Source: Rhizaria sp. SCN 62-66 (taxonomy: Eukaryota > Rhizaria, unplaced). Taken from it: a DNA stretch of 64,000 nucleotides. Where the stretch lies: positions 1 through 64,000 of the forward strand of contig MEDY01000143.1 of the NCBI GenBank assembly GCA_001724265.1, written 5' to 3'. Under the pieces are notes generated by a model. It saw nothing but the letters and a program-made list of their open reading frames with translations, was not told where the DNA came from and did not search any database. The position numbers were made by a program, and so were the translations under genes. Below, piece after piece: positions 53,332 through 63,300 of the stretch (positions within the stretch are counted from its first letter, which is position 1; the number at the start of each line of letters is the position of its first letter).

Positions 53332-54358
53332 ACGAGTGAGTGGCCTTGTCGATATATGATAGTAGGAACCTTTGTCTGTGCAGTGTGCTTTTAAAACTCA
53401 AGTTGGTTACTTAACAACATGATTTATACCTAGTTTTGATATTTAAGCAATACATGATCTATATCTGATTTCATTGCACCTTTGCCTATCTGCTATGATC
53501 TAATGATGTATGTTGCGGAGCTCCAGAAAGCATGTTGTTGAAATATAGTTGGAGAAATGTGTATTGCTGTAGGTTTTACTCCTCCTGAAACACGGAAAGT
53601 ATAAACTGAACTGAACTGATGATGCACATATGATTGGGAATAGCTACTATTCGGATTATGAAAGGTGATATGATTGTGATTATAAAATTAAACCGGTACT
53701 GAAGAGCTCGGTTGTTGATGATTGTTGGAATGGTTACAATATGATTCTACTTCTGGTCATGTTGTGAGCATGTCTAGTGCTGATGACAGCATGACATGGT
53801 CATTTGGTGCACAGGAATCCTTCAAGGAGGCCGTGAGAAATGGGTCGCTGACGAGCATCATAAGAGTAATAGTTAAAGATCAGTTACTCGTACGTAAATG
53901 CTTAACGTAAATACTATGAATAACACAAATATGAAGACCCATATTAGAACACTACTGATAATACTTGCATGAAATGACAGAGAACACGACAACTGTACTG
54001 CAACGATGCGAGTAGCAGTCGTGTAACACTGTGTCAAGTAAAAATGCAAGAATGCACAACAAATAATAACAAGGAACAATCAAGAAACATAACGACTTCA
54101 TGAAGACAAAGACAAAACATAAATATATCCAGACACAGACACAGATGTAAACACCGACAACATAACAATAAAATGTAGCTCTGAGTTAAACGAAACGAAT
54201 TCCTCTCACCAAAATGGTCGTCAAACAAAATACGAAATAAAAGTTCTCCACACAACTCAACGTTTCTCGAACACAGAAACAAAGAACAAGTTCACAATTT
54301 AACTGGTTACTCGAGCAAAGCGTCACATCGGCCCGTACGTATCCATAATACATCCAGC
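53332..54358. other. Spacer between convergent genes
   Basis: AT-rich sequence with a short open frame at 53722-53910 that has no recognisable product. No RNA gene or repeat is seen. Confidence 0.6.
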
Positions 54359-57300
54359 TTACCAGCGCCCAGTCTCCTTGAGGTACTCGATGACCTGCGC
54401 GAGTACCGGTGGGCAAGCCACAAGTACGGCGCCCGAGTCGTCCATGCCCTGCGCCACCGCGCTCGCCGTGCGGTCGCCGATCTTGCTGCGGCGGCGCGCG
54501 CGCAGCAGCACGCTGGCGTAGAGCTGGCTGTACGCCGCCGGCTGCGGTCGGTCCAGAATCTCAAACCCCAAGCCCAACGACAGCAGCCGCGCCGCGGTCA
54601 CGAGTGGGCACCGCAGCAGCCGCGGCCGCTGATCATTGCCTCCGCCACTTCCGCTTGCGCCGTCGCCGCCGCCGTCGCCGCCAGGGGTGGAGCCGGCGTT
54701 GGCGCCGTCGGCGTCGGGGCTCCAGAGCACAGTCTCGCCGAACGCGCCTAGCAGCGCGACCTCCTTGCTCAGGTGGCGGTCGCTGTTGCGCATCTCGTAC
54801 CCGGGCCGCGGCCGGTACCCGCTGCTGGCGCTGGCGCCGCCACCCAGCGGGCAGCCCAGCGTCGCCGCGGCGGCCGTGGCGGCACCGTGCAGACGGGTTT
54901 GCGCCAGCACCACGAGCTGCTCTGCGACGGAGGACAATACGGCTGAGGAGTCGTAGGGTGTGAACAGGCCGCTGTGAGGGCCGGGGCCGAACACGGTCAC
55001 GCCATGCGCGTTGGTCTTGGCGTTAGGACCGTTGCTGTTGCTGGTGTTATAGGTCGGGAAAGGGGACGGGGTGGGGATGTTGCGTGTCATCGGCAACGCT
55101 GACCAGAGCAGGCTGGCCGCCATCGCCGCGCCGTAAGTCAAGCCGCCCGGCGCGGAAGTCAGGCCGCCCCGCGCGGCGCAGTGCAGCGCCTGGTAGTAGT
55201 GGAGCGAGCTGACTGTGGCCGCGGGCGCGGCAGAGCAGGCGACGGTGGTTGCGCTCGAGACCGAGACAGTGCCGGGTGCGCCGACGACGGTGTTGCCGTG
55301 ACTCGACGCAGCGCCCGCGCCGCTCGCGGCGTTGTTGGTGACGACGACGCTGTTGCTGCCGCTGCCGTTGCCGTTGCCACTGCTATTGCCGGCAGCAGAG
55401 CTGCTGGGGACTAAGGTGGGCGCGGTGACCACGGCGGCGTCGGCGGTCGGCACGGCCAGGTGCAGCGAGAGAAGCGAGTAATACACAAACGGGCTGCCGC
55501 AAAAGAGGTCTGACATGCCCTGCGCCAGCTCTTCCCGCATCGACAGCGACGCGATGCCGCCGCTGCCGCCACTCGCGTCTTCGCCACCATCACCGTCGCC
55601 GTAGCCGCTATGAGTATGCGCGACGGGGCTATTGGTCGCGGTAGAGCCGGGGACGGGGCCCGCGAGCGCGGCGTAGAGCGCGGCGACGACTGCGCGCTCG
55701 ACGGGCGCCGACAGCGGGTGCGGGCGCAGCACGGGGAGCGCGCCGGTCCAGCCGATGCGCTGCGCCACGCGCACCGGCGTCGCGATGAACGCACGCGCTA
55801 GCAACACGGGCGGGCAGCGCGAGCGCGGGAACAGCGGTGCAAGGCGCATCGGCGGCAGCGAGAGCTCGATCGCGCTGTTAGCGGCAGTACCGCTCGCGGA
55901 TGCGGTCGGGGTCGGGAAGTTGCCGTTGTTGCCGTTGTTGCCGTTGCTGTTATTCGCAGTAGCGAGCGATGCCGTGGACGAGAGGAGAGCGAGGGTGCGG
56001 GCTGCGGTGCTGGGCGTGGGAGGGCAGTTGAGACGCAGGGCGGTTCCGAAAAAGTCGTTACTAGAGTTCGCGCTACTGCTACCGCCAGTGGCAGCAATGT
56101 CAGCTGCAGTGAAGGAGCTCTGGCTGCTACGGCTATTCGCGGCGGTGCTTGAATGAACGCTCTTGCTCGGCGTCTGCAGCACCTGCAACAGAGACAGAGC
56201 ATGCGAGGGGGGCTGCGATGCGTAATGTAAGTACTGCTGCTGCAAGTGTAAGGGGAGGACAAGTGAGGCCGCGCTCGGCGGACACGCGCCGCCAACACCG
56301 ACGCTTACGTTCGTATTTACAGCGGCGGCACCAGAGGTACTTACACCGCCGGACTGCTGTAAGGGGCTGGCGCCGGCGCTGAGGTACGCGCGCGCCAAGT
56401 CCAGGTCGATGCCGACTGGATCCCCGCCGTCGATGCCCCGCATCACCCCCCGCACGCCGCCGCTGCCACCTGCGACGGCATAGTTGGCGCCAGCGGCGAC
56501 GTCGGCGCTCGCGTCGGCGTGCGGCGGTGTCGCCGTGATCGTGGTGATCGCCCGCAGCGCGGCGGCGTCGTCGCCGCCCGCGGCGTAGGCGGCCGCCAGC
56601 GCGTCAGCCTCTTGGACCAGCCGCCACCCCGCGGCCAGCGAGACCGAATTGAGCCCGCCCGGCGCAGTCTGTTGCCCCGAGGCGGCGGTGAGGCCGCTGA
56701 ACGAGTCACCCGGCTTGGCCAGCAGCGCGGCGGCCATGGCCTGGTACGGATCGCTGGTGAGGGCGAGCGGGCCAAACACGCTCGCGTACCCGTCGTTACA
56801 TAGGCCGGCCGCGGCCGTGGCCAGCGTACGGCGCGTCAGGCTGAGGTAGAACGCCGTGGGGCGCGGCGGCTGCGGCAACGATGGCAAGGGCGCGGCGGCA
56901 GCGGCGGCGGCGGACGCGGCGGCGGCGGTCGCGGCGGCGGCGGCGACGAAGGCGGCCGAGGCGGCGGTCGTCGCGGCGGCGACCAGCGTTGCAAACTCAC
57001 GCAATTCGAGCTGCTTCTGCATTCCCCCATCCCCTCCGTGCTGCTGCTGCTCTTGCTCTTGCTCTTGCTCGGCCTGCAGCTGCTTGTAGGTACGCGCGAG
57101 CGACTGCGCGTGCGCGTGCGCCCTGGCCGCGCGGCGCCGTGCCCTACCCGCCGCCGTCGTCGCCGCCGCGGCCGCCGCGCGCAGCCTGGCCTTGCCGGCC
57201 GCCGCGGCGCGCTTGAGGGCGGCGTGGCGGGCGCAGGCGCGCGCGTAGGCGGCCGCCAGTGCACCCGCATCAGTGCCGTTGGAGCTGTTGGGGCTGGGGC

Positions 57301-60300
57301 TGGGGCCGAGGGAGAGGGCGGCGGCGGCGGCGGCGGGCGCGGGCGCGGCGAGCGCGACCCAGCCCGGGGGTAGGATCCCGCCATAGCTGCTGCTGCCGCT
57401 GATGTTGCTATTGCTAGCCGTTCTGGCACCGGCGCCAGTGCCGCGGGTGACCGCGGCCAGCGCGAGGAGCGCGATCGGCGACGGGCCCTGCTGCTGTTGC
57501 TGCTGTTGCTGCAACATCTGCTGCTGCTGCTGCTGGGGATGACCGTGGGCGGCACGGGTGCGCGCGGTACGCGCGATGTGCCGCGCCTGCTTGTGCGTCG
57601 CGGGCAGGACGCTTGCGTGCAGCCAGGTGAGGGCGGCAAAGGCGGGCAGCGCGACCGTGGTCACGGGGTTCAGCAGCGGGAGCTGGGAGCGGCTAAGGGG
57701 GTATTTAGAGTTGAACTTGGACTTGGCATGAGAACGAGACGTCGACGTCTTAGACTTGTTAGAGGACGTGGACTGTGACTTAATCGAGTACTTAATCTGA
57801 GGGAAGTTCGTGTACGCTGCGGGAATGTAAGGGGTAAGTCCCCACACAACATTACCACCAGACTTCGAGCTAGCGCCGTCAATGTAAGACCCATTCTTGC
57901 TGCTGCTCACAGTGTAGGGGGCCAGGAAGAGCGTCGTAGTGCCAGCGTCCCCGGGACTGTATGGGAGGGCAAAGCGGCTCAACCTCGAGTCGGGCCGCGA
58001 CGCGTGCGGCCGCAGAAGAGACACGTTGCCGCTGCTGTTATGCACTGCGACTAGGCTACTAGAGCTGTTCTTGGTCGAGTTGTTCTCGCGGTCACTTTTG
58101 CTGCCAGCGTTGCCCTCTTCTTCGTTGTCGTCGTCGCTGTCGCCGTCGCTCTCTAAGAGCGACATGTCACCCTTAGACGCAGCAGCCTTGCCTCCCTTCG
58201 CACTCGCGCTCGCGCTCGCGCTCGCAGCGGCTGCGGCGGTGTTGGCAGTGACTGTAGCGGGCGTCGGCGTGAGGATGTTGCTGACGGCGTAAAGCAGTTC
58301 GTCGCACTCGACCGCCGTCTGCGACAGGGGCACGATGAACTGCGGTGTGTACAGGTGGCTCGCACCGGAGTATGCACCGTTGTCGCTCACGCCACAGCCG
58401 CTGCCGTTGCCACAACCGCTGCTGCCATTGCTCGAGAGCGCGGGACCGAAACCAGTGATCGTGTTGCTGGCGGCGGGGTTGCCGGCGGTCACGGCCGCGA
58501 TAGCCGCTGCGACCGCCGCCGCCGCGGCCGCAGCCGCCATCCCGGCGATCGCATCGCCGTCGGCGTCCGCGGCGCCCGCCTCGCTACAATGGACGGCGCG
58601 GTATGCGCTCTGGCCAGGCGCGTGCGTGTTGGCGCTGGCGATGGCGGTCAGCGCGGCGCGGGCCGTGGGGCAGTCCTGCAGCGCGGCGAGGAGGTAGTGC
58701 GCCGGGCGCGGCTTGCGGGGCCGCGGGGGCAGCTCAAACACGAACGGCTCGAAGGGCTTCTCGCCAGAGTCGCCAGCAGTACCAGTGGCGTCACTGTTGC
58801 TGCTGATGCTGATGCTGGTGAGATTGCTCTTAGAGCTGTGGGCATCAGTGTTGCTGTTGTTGTTGTTGTTGATGTTGTTTGTGTTCGTCCGCTTGGGCGC
58901 GTGCGCGTGGCCGTGGCTGAAGCTGTCCGTGTCGCCAAACGTCGGTGACGCGCAACCGACGCGGCCGTTAGCCGCATCGCCGGCGTCGTCGCCGTCGCTT
59001 TCGCTGTCGCTGACGCTGACGACAACGCTGCCACTCACCCTCACGCTCCCAGTCGCATTCACACTAGCAGCAGGCGCAGCAGCAGCAGCAGCAGCAGCAG
59101 CGGCATTGGCACCGGCAGTCTTGGCGTCGTGAACGTTGCTTGCGCCGCCGGACACCATGCGGTTGTAGTGCTCCTTCTGCGCCGTCTTGCGGGCCTTGAG
59201 TGCCGCCGAGTACACCTCCCTCGCGGCCGCGTACTTGAGTCTCGCCGCCTCGAAGCTCGCCGCCGCGGCGAAAACCCGCCCGCGGAGCGCGCCGCGGCAG
59301 CTGGCGGCAACGGCGAGTGCTAGCGCGCGCGCGGCGTTCTCGCACGCCAGCGGCGAGAGCGACGGGTGCGGCTGCGCGGGCCGGCGGTCGAGGCCGGTGA
59401 CGATGGTGACCGAGGAGCCAGTGAGGGCGTGGGAAGGCACCGTGACGGCCGTGGCGGCAGCGGCCAGAGCGGCCGCGGATCCACTGCGGTCGTCGATGCC
59501 GCCGTCAGTGGTGGTTTTGCTGTTGTGGCTGAGAGTGGTGGCGGTGGCGAGGGGGTTGGTAGCGGTGAGGGTTTGAAGGTGGTCGGCAATGATGGCCATG
59601 TCGACATCGTCCTGAAAAGCACAAAAGAAAGAACAAAGTGGGATATGTGTGAGATACTGCATGTAAAATTGTGGCGAAGAATGAACAAGAAAGTGGAAGT
59701 GAAAACGTACCTCAGTACTCGCCCACTCCTGCGAGCTCCCCGCAGCAGTGTTGCTGCTGTTGTTGCCGTTGTTGTTTGTGAGAGCGAGAACCGCCTTGGG
59801 CAGCACGGGGACGGCGCTGGCTCCCGTCGCGGTGCACGCCTCGGCCACGTGCGCAACCTTGAGCAGCGACGACGCGTACAGACGCAGCGCCTGTGCGCGC
59901 CTCGCGGAGTCCAAGTCAAGCCGCGCCGCCGGGGCGGAGGACAAGTTAGGCCGCGCCGGGTTGTCCCCGCCGTCCTTGGTGTTGCTGAGAGAGAAAAGCG
60001 GCAGGGTTTGCGCATCGTTGTACGCCGTCTCGGCAACGACGGAGTGGGCCACGGATGTATTAGCAAGCGCCGTCACAGTAGCGCTATGCATTGTCTGCGC
60101 ACTGGCGCTCTTAGCCCCGCCGCTGCCGCCGTTACTGTTGCTGTTGCTGTTGTTGTTGTTGTTGTTGTTGTTGACGGTGAAGAACGGGGGCAAGGCGCCG
60201 GTGCCCGCGCCGGCGCCAGTGGCCGCAGTGGCGGCGGCAGCAGCGGCAGCCGCGGTGGCGGCCGCGGTGTCATCATCATCCTCGTCATTGCATGACTTGG

Positions 60301-63300
60301 GACAATTGGGCTGTGGTAAGAGGCCGAGGAGACTATGAGGCACGATGTAAGTACCCTGCACACTGACATCGCCAAAAGCAGCAGCAACAGTGTCAACACT
60401 GTCAGTGCCGGAGCCCTTAGACTGTGGCAGCGATGCAAGTGTCTTTGCGTACGCGGTCGACAACGCAGGATCACTGCAGTTCTCTGTCAAGTCGAGCGCG
60501 TAGGGGTCGACAAAGCCCTGCGCGAGCCGCAGCAGCGGCAGTACGTCAAGGGGCAGCGTCGGCAGAATAGACCGGCCCACGGTCACCTGCTGAGTCAGCA
60601 CGCCGTCGCTGCGGGCGGAGAGGGCGCCCACTGTATGCTGCTGCTGGAGAGTGCTCTGAAGCGCCTGCGAGCGCAGCGCGCGCGTGAGGAACGGGTTCAG
60701 CACGGTGGAGCCGGGCGCCGCGGCCGCGCGAGTGCTGCTGAGGGGGACGAAGCCGGGGGGCAACACGGTCACAGAATCAGAACTAGAACCAATAGAGTCA
60801 TCCGCAGCATTGCTGCTCTTGATGCTCTTGAGGTTGCCGTTGTTGTTGTTGTTGTTGTTGTTGCGAGGGGAAAGCTCGGAGTCACTCTTCCGCTCACACT
60901 GGTTAGCGGCAAATCTACTCGTGCTCGCAGCGGTGCCGAAAGCGGTGTTGGTAAGCTCAGACATGAACGAATCGATCTCAGCATCAACAGCAGAGTTACT
61001 GGGATCGTTAGAGTCCTCAGTCTCGCTTTCGCACTCGTCAAAGCCGTCGTCATAGTCAGCATCACTCGGCGCGCTGTAGTTTAAAGAGGCCGAGGGCGAG
61101 ACGAAAATACCAGGGATGTGGTCGGAAGGTAAGCCGCCACCGCCGCTGGAAGTTAGGCCGCCGTTGCCCGCAGTCAGCGCACTGCCGCTGCTACGCGCTA
61201 AGGCGCGTGCGACGACCGCAGTCGCAGCGCCCGCGCTCGCGCTCGCACTCGCGGTTGACGAAACGCGGGCGTTGCTGTTGGACTTGAGGAGCGCTAGCAG
61301 AGCGGCGGGCGTGGCCGGAAGAGGGACGCCGACCGACGATAGGGCCAGCCGCCAGTTGGCCAGCAGGGCCACGTCGCGCTGGCTGACGCCGCTCGGCTTA
61401 CCGGGACGGCGACTGCTGCTGGAGTGGCGCTTGGAGCGGCGACTGACGGGACGGGCGCGATTGGACTGGGGGTCGGTTTCACTGTCGCTAGCACTGTCAT
61501 TTTCACTGTTGTTAATGATATTGTTGTTGTCATTCTTGTTGTTGGAATCAGAGTCGGAGTCACTGCTGTTGAAGTCAGTCGTCTCACTATCACTCCCCCG
61601 ATCGTCATCGTCATCATCGTCATTGTCGCTTTCGTCGTTGTTATCTTGCTCACCGTCAGTTGAGTCACTCTCACTCTCACTCTCGCTCTCGCTGCCGCAC
61701 TGCTCCAGACTCCGGCCCTTGAGCTGGCTCTGGCGCTTCGCCCGAGACCGCGCCAGCGACTGCGCCTGCGCCAGTGACAACGACTGCGCCTGCGCGTCGC
61801 CGTGGCCCGTGGAGGTGCTGTCGCCGCGGACGCTCTCGAGCCGCAGCATGTAGTTGAGAAGCGGGTCGAACTCGACCGCGGCCACCGACGCATACAGCGT
61901 GTTGGTCACCGCCGTCTCGCTCTCGGCCGCCGACATCAGCGCGGCGGCGACGATGTCAGAGCCCACGAGGATGGGACTCACGCCGGCGGGACTCGCGCTC
62001 GCATTCGCATTCGCGTTGCTGTTGTTGTTGTTGTTGTTGCTGTTGTTGTCATTGTCGCTGGCGAGAGCGGAGATGGCTGCGGCAATGACGATGGCTGCTT
62101 CCTGAGGTGAGTCGATGCCCCTTACAGCGGTCGTGTAAGTGACACCCTTAGAGTGGCCGCCATTGTAAGTACCCCGCGGCTTCTGCTGAGTCAGTGCACT
62201 CGTCATCGCCGTCGACGACGGGGCAATGTAAGTGCTCTGCTTGGTACTTACAAGTGTCATGGCCCTGCGCATGGCTAAACGCACGCGCTTGCGGAGGCCC
62301 TTAGACTTTGCTTGGTGCTCTGAGAAGCACTTAGACCGCGCGGCCACGAGCGCCTCGTGCTGCTGTTCTAAGTACTCCTCCTCCTGCTCCGGGGTCATCT
62401 CCCTCTGCCTCTGCCTTTGCTGATCTTGCTCCTGCTCGAGGTCGCGCTCGCGCTGCTGCTGCTGCAGCTCCAGCGTCCGCTGCAGCCGCTCCTGCTGCTG
62501 CTCTTTGACGGCCGAGAGCACGGCATCCTCGGTGCCTGCGGCGAGCTCGGTCGCCTTGCCGTCTAAGTACCCGTCCAGCAGGGTAAGTACGCTCAGCGCG
62601 GCCAGCGTGCGCCGACCAGCGCCCGCCGCGGCCTCCGCCGCCGCCGCCGCAGCAGCAGCAGACGCGGCCATCGCAGCAACCACGGTCGCGTCAGTCTTGC
62701 TCTTGCTGTCACCGCCGGCAGCACCGACCGTGAGCAAGCGGCTTAACTTCCCGAGCCCCAGCGGAATGCCCTCGCTCTCGCCGCCCACCGCACCCGCGCT
62801 GGCGCTCGAGTCCGCGGGGTCGCTGGAAGGACTACTCCCACCGGCGGCGGCCGCGGAGGACTCCGAGAGGAGCCACTGGCGCAGCTGCTGCCGGTAGCGG
62901 CGGCAGCGGACGCGCTCGACACACCACGCCGGCAAGTCCCACACTACGACGCCGCGGCCGTCAGCCTGCGCCGAGGCCAACGTGGTCACGAGCGCCGATA
63001 GCGACTGGGCGTACTGCGCGGCGGGCAGGCGCAACAGGGCCAGGGGCTGCCGCAGCTGCTGCTGCTGGTGCTGTTGCTGCTGTTGTTGCAAGGGTGCCTG
63101 AGAGGCGGTGAAATCAGAGTCGGCTGCTGCAGCGTTGGGAGTGTTGGCGGCCGAGTCAGCGTTATCACTATTGTTGTTGTTGTTGTTGCTATTGTTGGGA
63201 GTTGTGGCGTACGAGTCGTCGAGCGACAAGTCAAGCCGGTGATCGAAGTCAGGCCGCGCTTCGAAATCAAGCCGCCGGTCCACCGCACCGTCAGCGACAC

